A stretch of 64,000 nt of DNA from BOG-994 sp049514215 (lineage in GTDB: Bacteria > Pseudomonadota > Gammaproteobacteria > Burkholderiales > Burkholderiaceae_D). The translations under genes and the position numbers were made by a program. The notes below the pieces were generated by a model, which searched no databases, was not told where the DNA came from, and saw only the letters and a list, made by a program, of their open reading frames with translations. The stretch covers positions 1-64,000 of the forward strand of contig JBEKVI010000016.1 in the NCBI GenBank assembly GCA_049514215.1, written 5' to 3'. Positions 41,747 through 50,732 of this stretch are shown here, in pieces (positions within the stretch are counted from its first letter, which is position 1; each line of letters begins with the position of its first letter).

Positions 41747-42199
41747 CTAGCGGCCGGGTTCACCGAACTCAAGGGGCACATCCGTTTTAGGGGAAGTATT
41801 CGGTACCACACGGTCTTCGTTCGAGAAAGGATCCGCTTCACTGAGCGTTTCGGGCTTGAGCACCAGCGCCGGCCCCAGCCAGATCGCGCGCTGCATATGG
41901 TCTGCCCGCGGCTCTCCGGTATTGGGGTGGACCAGAATCGACAGACCGTACCGATGAGTCATCAGCCACGGAACCAGGCGCGAGAATTCTTCCGTGCCGA
42001 AGGCGATCTGATACATGCCTACCGTATGCGGTCCGACGGGACCTTCGTGCCAGCGACCCAACTGCACGGAAAAGCTTTTGCCCACGCTCTCACGTAGGCG
42101 CTCCGCCCACCCTCGCTCTTGCGCGTCGTGGAAATAGACGTGCGCGTGGTAGTTCCAGATCCGCAGAACGTTCTGCTGCGCGCTGTACTCGCCAGTCAT
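41747..42199 (-). CDS. DOPA 4,5-dioxygenase family protein
   Basis: A 150-residue protein with the family features: IWNYHAHVYFHDAQERGWAERLRE at the N-terminus, GRWHEGPVGPHTVGMYQIAF, and LSILVHPNTGEPRADHMQRAIWLG. His residues in YHAHVYF and in VHPNTG are the expected iron ligands. Eukaryotic members cleave L-DOPA in betalain or muscaflavin synthesis, but the substrate of the bacterial proteins is not known. It is a small unit between patatin and PPK2 genes on the same strand. Confidence 0.85.
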   Translation of the reverse strand: MTGEYSAQQNVLRIWNYHAHVYFHDAQERGWAERLRESVGKSFSVQLGRWHEGPVGPHTVGMYQIAFGTEEFSRLVPWLMTHRYGLSILVHPNTGEPRADHMQRAIWLGPALVLKPETLSEADPFSNEDRVVPNTSPKTDVPLEFGEPGR

Positions 42200-42392
42200 T
42201 CCCGCTCACCTTGTGTTAGTGCATATTGAAAGGCAGTTTGAGCCATTGGCGCCCAGAACACCGTGCTCCTGCAAACGCGCAAATCGCCTCGGCCACGCCA
42301 CGGCGGCGAACGGCTCAAGTGTCGAACGCCGATTCCAACCACCGTCGAAGAAATCGACGCACAGCTGACGCACCCCTGCGCGAACACTCCCC

Positions 42393-43262
42393 TCAGTCGA
42401 CCAGCGCCTTGCGGATTTCCAGAAGCTCTTTCCTACGTGCTGGATCGGTCGGTGGGAACTCCAGTTTAAGTCTTTTTAAGGTGTCCAATATCGCGCGCGA
42501 AACAATCAGACGCGAGTTGGCCTTGTCGTCGGCGGGCACAATGTACCAAGGCGCGAGATCAGTACTGGTCGCGCTAATGCAGCTTTCGTAGGCACGCACG
42601 TAGTCGTCCCAGTACTTGCGTTCTTGCACGTCGTTCATGCTGAACTTCCAGTTCTTGTCTGGCTGGTCGATTCGTTCCAGAAAACGCTTGCGCTGCTCTT
42701 CCTTGGACAGATGGAGAAAAAACTTGATGATGACCGTGCCGTTGCGATACAGGTGGCTTTCGGAATCATTGATCGAGCGAAACCGGTCCTTCCACACGCG
42801 ATCACCGCGCGCCTCTTCGTCATCCAGTCCCTCGCCCTGAAGAATTTCAGGGTGGACACGCACGATCAATACCTCTTCGTAATACGAACGGTTGAAAATC
42901 CCGATGCGACCGCGTGCCGGTAAATCGAGGTTGGTCCGCCAGAGAAAATCGTGCTGCAACTCGTTCGGACTGGGGTGCTTGTAGCTGTGGACCTCGCAGC
43001 CTTGTGGATTGACTCCGGACATCACGTGCTTGATGGCGCCGTCCTTACCCGCAGCATCCATCGCCTGAAAGATGATCAAAAGCGCATACCGGTTCGCGGC
43101 GTAGAGCCGCTCCTGCAAGTCACTCATGGCAGCAACATGCTTCGCGAGGATCTTGGCATACTCGGCCTTGTCGTTGTAGACCGGCTTGGTGCGCGTGGGC
43201 CACTTGCTGAGGTTAACCTTGGTGCCCTGCTTGACACGAAACTGGCTGAGATCCATCTTCAT
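42393..43262 (-). CDS. ppk2: Polyphosphate kinase 2 family protein
   Basis: A 289-residue PPK2 enzyme that transfers phosphate from polyphosphate to nucleotides. Walker A is IIFQAMDAAGKDGAIKHV (Lys73) and Walker B-like is GRIGIFNRSYYEEVLIVRVHPEIL; the lid is KFFLHLSKEEQRKRFLERIDQP. The ATG at 43262 has an AAGGA site, and the 78-residue upstream frame extension is discarded. About 290 residues fits the single-domain class, acting mainly as polyP:AMP or ADP phosphotransferases. Which nucleotide is used cannot be read. Confidence 0.93.
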   Translation of the reverse strand: MKMDLSQFRVKQGTKVNLSKWPTRTKPVYNDKAEYAKILAKHVAAMSDLQERLYAANRYALLIIFQAMDAAGKDGAIKHVMSGVNPQGCEVHSYKHPSPNELQHDFLWRTNLDLPARGRIGIFNRSYYEEVLIVRVHPEILQGEGLDDEEARGDRVWKDRFRSINDSESHLYRNGTVIIKFFLHLSKEEQRKRFLERIDQPDKNWKFSMNDVQERKYWDDYVRAYESCISATSTDLAPWYIVPADDKANSRLIVSRAILDTLKRLKLEFPPTDPARRKELLEIRKALVD

Positions 43263-43646
43263 TGTTTTCCTTCTCCAAGGGGCAAAGATCAAGCGCCGTG
43301 CAGTCGTCTTTTCGTGCGAAAGATCGATCTGTACGCACGGAATATACCCGCGTCCGGCATGGCGAATGTCGCAGGCCAGCCTCAAAGAACAAGAGATCGC
43401 AACTGCGCCCCTCTCGGGCGGCAGATGTAATCCGATGCTGACTCGCGGAAGGGGGCAGAGGGCGTTAATCACCCCTCGGTGCGCTTGTCGAATCATAGCC
43501 CTTAATAGGGTGCGGCTCGCCCCGTGCCCGATCCGAGCCGTAAGAGCGGATGGCGTTCACTCCCTTGAGCGGATTCGGGGATTTCCGGCCTAGCAGTAGA
43601 ATGGACTTGTCCGGTGTCCTTTGCCGCGTTCTTTGAACCACGCCGT
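43263..43646. other. Divergent intergenic region, 384 bp, no gene seen
   Basis: The region separates ppk2 (leftward) and the DUF3014 gene (rightward). No frame here has recognisable content. A TAGAAT hexamer at about 43596, 50 bp before the DUF3014 start, is a candidate -10 box. The promoters for both genes must lie here. Confidence 0.45.
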
Positions 43647-44465
43647 ATGAAAAACATTCTTTGGTGGATCATTCCCGCGGTGCTAACCGTCGGTGCCCTC
43701 TATTGGGTCTACGAGTACGAGCGTCGTCCGTTGCCCGAAGTCACGGCTCCACAGGCGACCGCCGTGCCGCCAGCCCCCTCGGCTCCCGTGACACCTCCGC
43801 CTCCGAGCCATTATCCCGTTCCTGAGGTTGCCCCGGCCACGGGTACCGACGCCTTAAAGGATGTGCCCACCCTGGAACAAAGCGACACGTCGATGCGTCA
43901 GGCCTTGGTCGGTCTCGTCGGCCAGGGCCCCTTTGACGGGCTCTTCTGGCCCAAAGACATCGTCCGGCACCTCGTGGCGACCGTCGACAATCTCCCCCGT
44001 GCCCGGGTCTCTCAATTGGTCATGCCCGTGAAGAAAGCGGGAGGACACTTCCAGGTCAAAAACGAAGGCGGAACGATCTCGATCGATCCCACCAACAGCG
44101 CGCGCTATCGTCCCTATGTCGATATGCTCGAGAACATCGACAGTCATCGGCTCGTCGCGCTCTACGTGCACTTCTATCCCCTGTTTCAACAGGCCTACAA
44201 GGACCTGGGATATCCGACCGGTTACTTCAATGATCGCCTGGTCGTCGTCATCGATGATCTTCTCGCCGCGCCCGAACCGACCCAGCCCCCCAAACTGCTG
44301 GAGCCGCATCTCATGTACCAGTACGCCGATCCCGACATCGAGGCCCTATCCGGCGGCCAGAAAATGATGATCCGCATGGGCCCTCAGAACGAAGCCAAGG
44401 TCAAAAAGAAACTCCAGGACATCCGAGCTCAATTGACCAACCCCGCTACGCAACCGAAGCCCTAG
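43647..44465 (+). CDS. DUF3014 domain-containing membrane protein
   Basis: A 272-residue protein anchored by an N-terminal helix (about residues 4-22, ILWWIIPAVLTVGALYWVY), then a Pro/Ala-rich linker to about residue 70 and the DUF3014 domain: LEQSDTSMRQALVGLVG, FWPKDIVRHLVATVDNLPRA, FHVQ-like VKNEGGTISIDPTNSARYRPYV, and YPTGYFNDRLVVVIDDLL. The domain is periplasmic by topology. The function is unknown. The ATG at 43647 directly precedes the helix. Confidence 0.88.
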   Translation: MKNILWWIIPAVLTVGALYWVYEYERRPLPEVTAPQATAVPPAPSAPVTPPPPSHYPVPEVAPATGTDALKDVPTLEQSDTSMRQALVGLVGQGPFDGLFWPKDIVRHLVATVDNLPRARVSQLVMPVKKAGGHFQVKNEGGTISIDPTNSARYRPYVDMLENIDSHRLVALYVHFYPLFQQAYKDLGYPTGYFNDRLVVVIDDLLAAPEPTQPPKLLEPHLMYQYADPDIEALSGGQKMMIRMGPQNEAKVKKKLQDIRAQLTNPATQPKP

Positions 44466-44480
44466 CAAATGTTGCGCGGC

Positions 44481-45083
44481 CTAGCGGCGGCGCGAACCCC
44501 CGGGCCAGCTGCCGCCGAACTGGTAGGCGATCCAGCCGCCCAGAAGACCTCCCAGGTGGGCAAAATGAGCCACCCCCTGCTCGCTGCCCGTGACGCCCAG
44601 ACCCAGTTCAATGAGCGCATAGATGAGCACGAACACGCGCGAAGGGATGGGGACCGGAAAGAAGATCAGCATGATCCTGCGATCCGGAAATAGCAGCGCA
44701 TAGGCAAGTAGCACACCAAAGACGCCAGCCGATGCGCCAATCGTAGGGCCACCTGAGGCGCCAAACAGGGCGCCCACAAGGAGCTGGGTGACACCTCCGA
44801 GCACGACGCCGGCGAAGTAAGCCAAAGCGAAGCGGCGCGGGCCCCAGACCCGCTCAACGTCGCTACCAAACATCCAAAGCGCGAACATGTTAAATGCGAG
44901 GTGGGTCAGTCCTGCATGCAAGAAGCTGTAGGTCACCAGTTGCCATGGTGCGAGCCATGGCAAGCCGGCGAAGTCGGACTGCGGCCACAAAGCGAACCAC
45001 TCCAGCATCGGGGAGCCCAGGACGTTTTCCAGCAAAAAGCCGATGACGTTGGCGATGATGAGAGCTTGTGTTAGCGCTGGCAT
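44481..45083 (-). CDS. Rhomboid family intramembrane serine protease
   Basis: A 200-residue integral membrane protease with six hydrophobic helices. The catalytic Ser is Ser118 in GASAG, the catalytic His is His176 in AHLGG, and HAGLTHLAFNMFALWMFG is the conserved loop/helix with Asn. WR-type loop 1 residues are not obvious. The ATG at 45083 is chosen because the 79 upstream residues of the frame are Arg-rich and lie over a tRNA-like sequence. It is convergent with the DUF3014 gene. Confidence 0.9.
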   Translation of the reverse strand: MPALTQALIIANVIGFLLENVLGSPMLEWFALWPQSDFAGLPWLAPWQLVTYSFLHAGLTHLAFNMFALWMFGSDVERVWGPRRFALAYFAGVVLGGVTQLLVGALFGASGGPTIGASAGVFGVLLAYALLFPDRRIMLIFFPVPIPSRVFVLIYALIELGLGVTGSEQGVAHFAHLGGLLGGWIAYQFGGSWPGGSRRR

Positions 45084-45190
45084 GCGATTTCCCGTAGATG
45101 TGACCGTGATTCTGCTTCTTTTTTTGCCCCGAGACCTCGCCATGGGTGGACAAAATCCCCCTATTCGGCGCACGCGCGGCCTTGTCTTGC

Positions 45191-45262
45191 GCCGGCCCTG
45201 AGATCGAACCAGGGCTCTGGCCGGCACGGCCAAGCCGCCACTGAGCGGATCTTCGGTGGTCC
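45191..45262 (-). pseudogene. tRNA-like sequence (possible tRNA relic)
   Basis: On the minus strand this stretch has a D-arm-like GCTCAG, an anticodon-like stem-loop TTGGC-CGTGCCG-GCCAG with TGC in the anticodon position, and a T-arm CCTGG-TTCGATC-TCAGG. It lacks a matching acceptor stem, has G at the place of invariant U33, and G53-U61 in place of G53-C61. It therefore does not look functional, and could be a decayed tRNA-Ala or chance. It lies in the leader of the rhomboid gene. Confidence 0.35.
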
Positions 45263-45350
45263 GCAGCCATTTGCACGCCGGGCCAAGTGGGCTTAAAGTG
45301 GGGCCGGTCTTGCCTTCCACAACCCACGGCCAAGCCGTATTTGGAACGCC

Positions 45351-45566
45351 ATGAATCTGCGACTTCTAGCCATCCTTCCTTTCCTTGGCATTCTCGTCGG
45401 TGTGGCCTTCGTGAACCAGGCTAAGCCGTTGGTTTTCGGAATGCCCCTGGTCCTTGCCTGGATCGTCGGCTGGATCGTCTTAAGCTCGCTCATCATGGCC
45501 ATTGTCTACGCGAGCGACCCCAGCAATCGGCAGAGCGAGTCGGACGAAGGCGACCTGAAGCACTAG
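45351..45566 (+). CDS. DUF3311-like small membrane protein
   Basis: A 71-residue protein with two hydrophobic helices (about 5-24 and 30-51): LRLLAILPFLGILVGVAFVNQ and FGMPLVLAWIVGWIVLSSLIMAIVY. The charged tail is NRQSESDEGD. The pattern matches the DUF3311 partners that are encoded directly before sodium:solute symporters, which is the case here (68 bp). It probably acts as a small subunit or stabiliser of the symporter. Confidence 0.85.
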   Translation: MNLRLLAILPFLGILVGVAFVNQAKPLVFGMPLVLAWIVGWIVLSSLIMAIVYASDPSNRQSESDEGDLKH

Positions 45567-45633
45567 TCACCGCTGCGCCTGCCTCGTACTCCCTCTTAGA
45601 ACCGATCAATCGCAACAGGATGGACGTGCCCGT

Positions 45634-47103
45634 ATGAACAGCGCTCTTGTGATCATTTTCATCGTCGCGGCCTTCGCACTCTTTCTAGGATTGCGCGCCC
45701 GTCGCGGTCACGACATGGATCTGGAGCAGTGGACCGTGGGAGGGCGAAGCTTCGGGACCATCTTTGTCTTCCTCCTCATGGCGGGCGAAATCTATACAAC
45801 TTTCACCTTCCTGGGCGGTAGCGGCTTTGCCTATGGAAAAGGAGCGCCCGCGTACTACATTCTGGCCTACGGAACGCTAGCCTACATTATCTCGTACTGG
45901 CTTTTGCCCCCCATCTGGCGCTATGCGCGCGACCATCACCTCGTCTCGCAGCCCCACTTTTTCACCAAGAAATACGATAGTGCGGCCCTCGGTCTGCTCG
46001 TTGCGATCGTGGGCGTGATCGCGCTGGTGCCCTACCTGGTACTCCAGTTCAAAGGACTTGGTCTGATCGTGTCCGTTGCGTCCTATGGTTCCATCTCCTC
46101 TAGCGTCGCGGTATGGATCGGAGCGATCGTCGTGACCATTTATGTCATGGTCTCCGGCGTGCGCGGGGCCGCCTGGAATGCGGTAGTCAAGGATTTCGTC
46201 ATCCTCGCGATTGTGATCTTCCTCGGGATTTACCTTCCACTGCACTACTACGGCGGCTACGAGGCAATGTTCAATGCGATCGAGACTGCCAAGCCCGGCT
46301 TCCTCGCGTTTCCTGCCAAGGGATCGAGCGTCACATGGTTCCAGTCCACGGTTTTGCTGACCGCGCTGGGATTTTTTATGTGGCCACACTCCTTCGGTTC
46401 GGTCTTTACCGCCCGAGACGAGCGCATCTTCCGTCGCAATGCGATCGTTCTACCCCTCTACCAGCTTATCCTGCTGTTTGTCTTTTTCGTCGGATTTGCC
46501 GCAACACTTCAGGTTCCCGGACTGCAAGGTCCGGACATCGACCTGTCGCTGCTGAAGTTGTCGATCCAGACGTTTGATCCCTGGTTCGTGGGCGTCATCG
46601 GCGCCGCAGGGGTGCTCACCGCTCTGGTGCCGGGCTCCATGATCCTGACCTCGGCGGCCACGCTCCTCGCCAACGATGTCTATCGCAGCAATGCCAATAA
46701 AGGCGCGTCCGATGCGGACGTGACACGCTTGGCACAGCGCCTGGTTCCGGTCATCGCTCTCGTGGCAGTCCTCTTTACGCTCTACGGCGGCACGACCATC
46801 GTCGCGCTATTGCTCATGGGCTACAACTTTGTCACGCAGCTCTTCCCCGCGGTGGTCATGAGTCTTCTGAAGCGCAACCCGGTCACCAAGCAAGGGGCGT
46901 TTTGCGGGATCTTGGCCGGAGCCATCGCGGTCGCCGCGATCACCTTGTCCAAGAGCACGCTGGGTGGCCTGTTTCCTTTTCTTCCCGACACCCTTCAAGA
47001 CTTAAACGTTGGAATGGTCGCGCTCCTGGTCAACATCGCAATTACCGCGGTGGTGAGCGCCGTGACGCAACCCCATCTCGCGGGTGCTTCTTCGCGGGCC
47101 TAA
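45634..47103 (+). CDS. Sodium:solute symporter family protein
   Basis: A 489-residue SSS-family transporter with about 13 hydrophobic helices. Markers are the extracellular start, DLEQWTVGGRSFGTIFVFLLMAGEIYTTFTFLG, WLLPPIWRYARDHHLVSQPHFFTKKY, VSGVRGAAWNAVVKDFVIL and GFFMWPHSFGSVFTARD. The large set of PutP/PanF relatives includes organic acid and amino-acid carriers; the substrate is not predicted. It follows the DUF3311-like gene as a pair. Confidence 0.9.
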   Translation: MNSALVIIFIVAAFALFLGLRARRGHDMDLEQWTVGGRSFGTIFVFLLMAGEIYTTFTFLGGSGFAYGKGAPAYYILAYGTLAYIISYWLLPPIWRYARDHHLVSQPHFFTKKYDSAALGLLVAIVGVIALVPYLVLQFKGLGLIVSVASYGSISSSVAVWIGAIVVTIYVMVSGVRGAAWNAVVKDFVILAIVIFLGIYLPLHYYGGYEAMFNAIETAKPGFLAFPAKGSSVTWFQSTVLLTALGFFMWPHSFGSVFTARDERIFRRNAIVLPLYQLILLFVFFVGFAATLQVPGLQGPDIDLSLLKLSIQTFDPWFVGVIGAAGVLTALVPGSMILTSAATLLANDVYRSNANKGASDADVTRLAQRLVPVIALVAVLFTLYGGTTIVALLLMGYNFVTQLFPAVVMSLLKRNPVTKQGAFCGILAGAIAVAAITLSKSTLGGLFPFLPDTLQDLNVGMVALLVNIAITAVVSAVTQPHLAGASSRA

Positions 47104-47181
47104 AAGTGCGCGGGCTGCTTGGTCAGTCCATCCAAAGAGAAGTGACGATGACGGGTTGGCGCACTCAGGTTTGGTCCCCGC

Positions 47182-48123
47182 CTAGATGGCGTGGGGTGCG
47201 CCGTTTGCGGACTTTCGCATCAGGGTGCTTTTCCCGAACAGCGATTCGATGAGTTCAAGGGCGACTGCAGCCGTCCTGTTGCGCACATCCAATGCCGGAT
47301 TTAGCTCCATCACATCGAGCGATGCGAGCTGTCCGGTATCGGCAATCATCTCCATGCAAAGCTGTGCCTCGCGATACGTCGGGCCACCTGGTACGGTCGT
47401 ACCAACACCAGGGGCAATTTCAGGATCTAGGAAATCCACGTCGAAGCTCACGTGCAAGTGAGTCTGCTCATCGACATCAGCCAACGCCTGCGTCATCGCC
47501 TGGGGCATGCCGAATTCATCGACGTAACGCATATCGAAAACCTCGAGTCCGACCTCGTGGACGAAGCGTTTCTCACCAGCGTCCACGCTTCGGATGCCGA
47601 TTTGTCGGATCATGCCCGGATGCACTGCCGGGACGTGGCCGCCGATCTCGATGAGCTCGCGCGGTCCATAACCACAGAGACAAGCCACTGGCATTCCATG
47701 AATGTTGCCACTGGGGGTGAGGACACTGGTGTTGAAATCAGCGTGCGCATCCAACCAGAGCACACGGAGCTTCTTGCCGACCTCGCGGCAGTGGCGCGCT
47801 ACGGCGCTAATGGAACCGATCGCTAGGCAATGGTCGCCACCCATGAGAATGGGAAATCGCTCGGATCGTAACTGCGCGTAGACCGCTTCGTGGGTGACTC
47901 GATTCCACTCGGCGACTCCCGCCAGATGACGATACCCTTCCACCGGCGGTAGCCACGGGTTGGCCGGCCCAAGGAGGTTTCCGGTGTCCTCTACCTCCAA
48001 TCCGTGGCTTTGGAGGATCGGCACAATATTCGCGACGCGCAGCGCTTCTGGGCCCATGCCGGCCCCCCTGCTTCCGGCACCGATATCCGTTGGTGCTCCG
48101 ATCAGACTGACCTTCCGATTCAT
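47182..48123 (-). CDS. rocF: Arginase
   Basis: A 313-residue ureohydrolase that forms ornithine and urea from arginine. Mn-binding motifs are ILMGGDHCLAIGSISA, VLWLDAHADFNTS and LHVSFDVDFLDPEIAPGVGT; the N-terminus VSLIGAPTDIGAGSRGAGMGPEALR and the SGNIHGMP loop favour arginase over agmatinase. The ATG at 48123 is preferred; an in-frame ATG at 48141 would add six residues. It is convergent with the symporter gene. Confidence 0.92.
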   Translation of the reverse strand: MNRKVSLIGAPTDIGAGSRGAGMGPEALRVANIVPILQSHGLEVEDTGNLLGPANPWLPPVEGYRHLAGVAEWNRVTHEAVYAQLRSERFPILMGGDHCLAIGSISAVARHCREVGKKLRVLWLDAHADFNTSVLTPSGNIHGMPVACLCGYGPRELIEIGGHVPAVHPGMIRQIGIRSVDAGEKRFVHEVGLEVFDMRYVDEFGMPQAMTQALADVDEQTHLHVSFDVDFLDPEIAPGVGTTVPGGPTYREAQLCMEMIADTGQLASLDVMELNPALDVRNRTAAVALELIESLFGKSTLMRKSANGAPHAI

Positions 48124-48774
48124 TGACGCGTCTCCGATCAAAACCGTTCGCCCTGGCGGCAGCCGCTACGGCCCGCTCGTGTAGATTACCGCGAATCAAC
48201 GTCGCCTCGCATGCGGATCTCAGCGCGAGCGCTCGGAACGGAACTTCACATCTCGAAGGCGAGGCCGGAAGCGACCGGCGCTGACCAGTCGCGTGCTCGC
48301 CAAGAAAGCCTCACCTAACGCCGCCAGCATGTTGATGCGAAACCCGGAGGGATTGCTTCGGTGTCGACTGTCCGACGAACACTGCGGCACGACCTTGCCC
48401 GATGCCATTTTTCTTGCGCGAAGTTGGCAATGACGGCCGATCGCCGCTGTAGACATGCAGCGTTAGCGCGAACACCTCGCCGGTGGAAGAAGGATTAAAA
48501 AGCAATGCGTTAGATGCGTAAAGCTCTTGCTGTTTCGAGGCTACCAGGTCGATCCGTCAGCGGGATTGCACGCGCGCGCGGCTCGTGTTTGTTATACTCG
48601 GACTCAATGCTTCTCGTATCGAATCCGTTCATCCGTTGCGCTTCAAAACCGCACGCGGCAGTAATCTCCCCGGAATTCCTCAGCAAGTGATAGCGACCTT
48701 TAGATCAGGTTCGTCGACGTATGTAGTGGCGGTGAGTTCGGTGTGCGATCCAGCAAATTCCTATAGGAACGAAC
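48124..48774. other. Gene-poor region, 651 bp
   Basis: The region lies between arginase (leftward) and DUF3562 (rightward). Short frames run through, but none has a ribosome-binding site with family-like content. A TATACT hexamer preceded by TTGT at 48594-48599 is a plausible -10 box for a long leader to the DUF3562 gene. A short Gly/Cys-alternating run of CG repeats (about 48568-48577) precedes it. Confidence 0.45.
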
Positions 48775-48996
48775 ATGTCACGTATATATGATGATGCAGA
48801 CGAAGAGGCGCGCCATCAGAGCGCCATCCATGCCTTAGCGACCGAGATGCACGCAAGCGTTGCTGAAGTGCAAGGCCTCTACGAAAGTGAGTTGACCCGA
48901 TTGAAGTCGGGTGCTCGCATCAAAGACTTTCTCCCGGTTTTTATTTCGCGCAAAGTGCGACGCGATCTGAAATCGAACCGGCGCCCCGCCAGTTAG
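48775..48996 (+). CDS. DUF3562 domain-containing protein
   Basis: A 73-residue protein with the DUF3562 pattern HQSAIHALATEMHASVAEVQGLYESELTRLKSGARIKDF is cut here; the segment ends DFLPVFISRKVRRDL. The predicted fold is helical and basic at the C-terminus. The family is common in Burkholderiales and has no known function. The ATG is preceded by AGGAAC. It is a lone gene in a loose region, with no partner obvious. Confidence 0.85.
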   Translation: MSRIYDDADEEARHQSAIHALATEMHASVAEVQGLYESELTRLKSGARIKDFLPVFISRKVRRDLKSNRRPAS

Positions 48997-49305
48997 CGCG
49001 CCTTACAGGAGCGCAAGCTGCGCCCCTCCATCGACCCCGAGCGGTTTCTGGCCTGGTTCTCATCGAATCGGTGAGGCCTCGAGCCAGATGACTACCTGCG
49101 TCGATCCCCCAAGCGCTTTGGCACTCTTAAGGCGTGCACGCCGATCGTAGCGGTCTTAATCACTGCACGGCCATGCGACGATCCGCGTTCCTCGTCTCTT
49201 GCAAGAGCGGCGCGCATGGCTTCCGTTTCCGGTGTGGAACGCCTACTATCCAACGTGACAATCACGTTTTCCCTGCACGACAAAACCAGCCAAAAGGAGA
49301 CAGCG
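48997..49305. other. Intergenic region, 309 bp, no gene seen
   Basis: No supported gene is seen. The frame of the DUF3562 gene stays open for a further 25 codons after its TAG (RALQERKLRP... to a TGA at 49072-49074), which may be chance. The AAGGAGA site of the dodecin gene closes the region. Confidence 0.4.
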
Positions 49306-49530
49306 ATGGCCACAAAGCATTCAAAATCCGGGGTCTACCGAGTCACGGAACTCATTGGGACAAGCCCCAACTCATGGGAAGAGGCGGCCAAGAACGCCGT
49401 CGAAACCGCGGCGAAATCGTTGCGTGGACTACGCATCGCCGAAATCACCAAGCTCGACATGAAAGTCGAGGATGGCAAAGTGGTCTCCTATCGTGCGCGA
49501 CTGGCTCTAAGCTTCAAATACGACGCCTAG
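49306..49530 (+). CDS. Dodecin family protein
   Basis: A 74-residue protein that forms flavin-binding dodecamers. The sequence begins MATKHSKSGVYRVTELIGTSPNSWEEAAKNAVETAAKSL (cut), then RIAEITKLDMKVEDGKVVSYRARLALSFKYD, the dodecin strand-helix-strand-strand order. The ATG at 49306 is supported by AAGGAGA; upstream frame residues are discarded. Dodecins store or buffer flavin or CoA. A strong terminator hairpin follows at 49546-49600. Confidence 0.95.
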   Translation: MATKHSKSGVYRVTELIGTSPNSWEEAAKNAVETAAKSLRGLRIAEITKLDMKVEDGKVVSYRARLALSFKYDA

Positions 49531-49545
49531 GTCGAGCGAGCAGAC

Positions 49546-49600
49546 GAGGAAGACTGCGGGCACCACCAGAGTCGTCTCTATCAGTCTTCCTCACTTTTAG
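49546..49600 (+). terminator. Rho-independent terminator after the dodecin gene
   Basis: Arms GAGGAAGACT (49546-49555) and AGTCTTCCTC (49583-49592) are perfectly complementary over 10 bp, with a 27-nt loop and then ACTTTTAG. The long loop and weak T-run make it less certain than a textbook terminator. Confidence 0.6.
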
Positions 49601-49751
49601 ATCGGTCCTTGCGACGCGTGGCCATCAAGCGCCGTCGACACATCGCCGACGTCAAGGCGTTGTCCCGCGATCCCTCTTGAAGATACCGACGCCGATACGC
49701 GGCGCGCTACGGATGCGAAGATCCGAATCGGGAAGGCGCATTGGGCCGATT

Positions 49752-50444
49752 CTAGAGATAGACCGGCGGGTCAGCGGTCAGATCACGCTTGATCTGTTGC
49801 GCGCGTTCGCCGGCTAGAACCTCGCTTGCGCCCGCCTCAAGTGCGTCGAAGGCGCTATCGACCACACTGCGCGGAGAAAGCTTCGCGACATCGAACGCCT
49901 TGGTCATGTCGGTATCCACCCACCCCACATGCAGTCCGAGAACCTGGGTATTCTGCTTACGCAGTTCATTGCGCAAGCCATTGGTGAGGCTCCAGGCCGC
50001 GGACTTGGAAATGCCGTACGCGGTCAGGTTGCCCGTATTGATCCAGCTGGCCACCGATAACACATTGAGAAATGCGCCACCCCCATTCTGAGCGAGGATC
50101 GGGCTAAAACTGAGCATCATCGACAAGACGCCGAACAAGTTGGTCTCAAGATGTTCGCGCGTACTTTCGGTCGCCCCGCCCCCGAGTAGACCGCCTGGCC
50201 GCGCAATCCCCGCATTGTTCACGACCAGCGTCACGTCCTGACACGCAGCGGCCGCGTCTGAAACGTCTTTGGCAGACGTGACGTCGAGCTTGATGGGCTC
50301 CGCTCCCGCAATCGAGATCGAGGAGGGATCTCGTGCCCCCGCATACACGCGCCGCGCACCGCGCGCTACCGCCGCTTCCGCAAATGCACGTCCTATGCCC
50401 CGGTTCGCGCCCGTGATCAGTACGACCGCATCGTGCAGTTTCAT
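49752..50444 (-). CDS. Short-chain dehydrogenase/reductase family oxidoreductase
   Basis: A 230-residue SDR. The coenzyme motif is VVLITGANRGIGRAFAEAA (TGxxxGIG), followed by LVVNNAGIA, and the active-site SVASW...LTAYGISKSAAWSLTNGL with the Ser, Tyr and Lys of the catalytic set (Y-x3-K). The acceptor pocket is not informative. It reads leftward and faces the dodecin terminator, with no obvious partner. Confidence 0.92.
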   Translation of the reverse strand: MKLHDAVVLITGANRGIGRAFAEAAVARGARRVYAGARDPSSISIAGAEPIKLDVTSAKDVSDAAAACQDVTLVVNNAGIARPGGLLGGGATESTREHLETNLFGVLSMMLSFSPILAQNGGGAFLNVLSVASWINTGNLTAYGISKSAAWSLTNGLRNELRKQNTQVLGLHVGWVDTDMTKAFDVAKLSPRSVVDSAFDALEAGASEVLAGERAQQIKRDLTADPPVYL

Positions 50445-50613
50445 AGAAGAGGGTCCTTAGGGGCGCGCATTGGAGAGAGACGACATTCCTGCCGGAACGA
50501 AATGACACGACGTCAGTTGCGCGTATGGTATCGCAAGTGGACATCAGGCTTTATCGGGGGGCTTTAAAGTCAAGTTCACCGTTGAGCGCATGCGATGTGA
50601 GAGTTGAGGTTCA

Positions 50614-50639
50614 AGGGCGCAGCACTGCTGCTGCGCCCT
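50614..50639. terminator. Perfect 11-bp hairpin, possible terminator
   Basis: AGGGCGCAGCA and TGCTGCGCCCT form a perfect 11-bp stem around the loop CTGC. It lies 94 bp downstream of the 42-residue membrane ORF and could end its transcript. There is no U-tract on either strand, so a Rho-independent role is doubtful. Confidence 0.35.
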
Positions 50640-50732
50640 CGTAAAGCGAAGGCCTTCTCCGCATTGCCGCGGCGAGCAAAAATCGCAGCTCCGGCACTGG
50701 AGCCACATTTCCGGGCTGCTCCTTGCACAAGA

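Noticed and set aside
45191..45262. A functional tRNA-Ala
   Set aside because: The acceptor stem is missing and U33 and the G53-C61 pair are absent, so it is listed only as a possible relic.
48585..48791. 68-residue plus-strand frame before DUF3562
   Set aside because: It overlaps the DUF3562 start, has no ribosome-binding site and no recognisable content.
48997..49074. In-frame continuation of DUF3562 after its TAG stop (25 codons)
   Set aside because: DUF3562 proteins are about 70-80 residues, so the gene looks complete; no readthrough context is visible.
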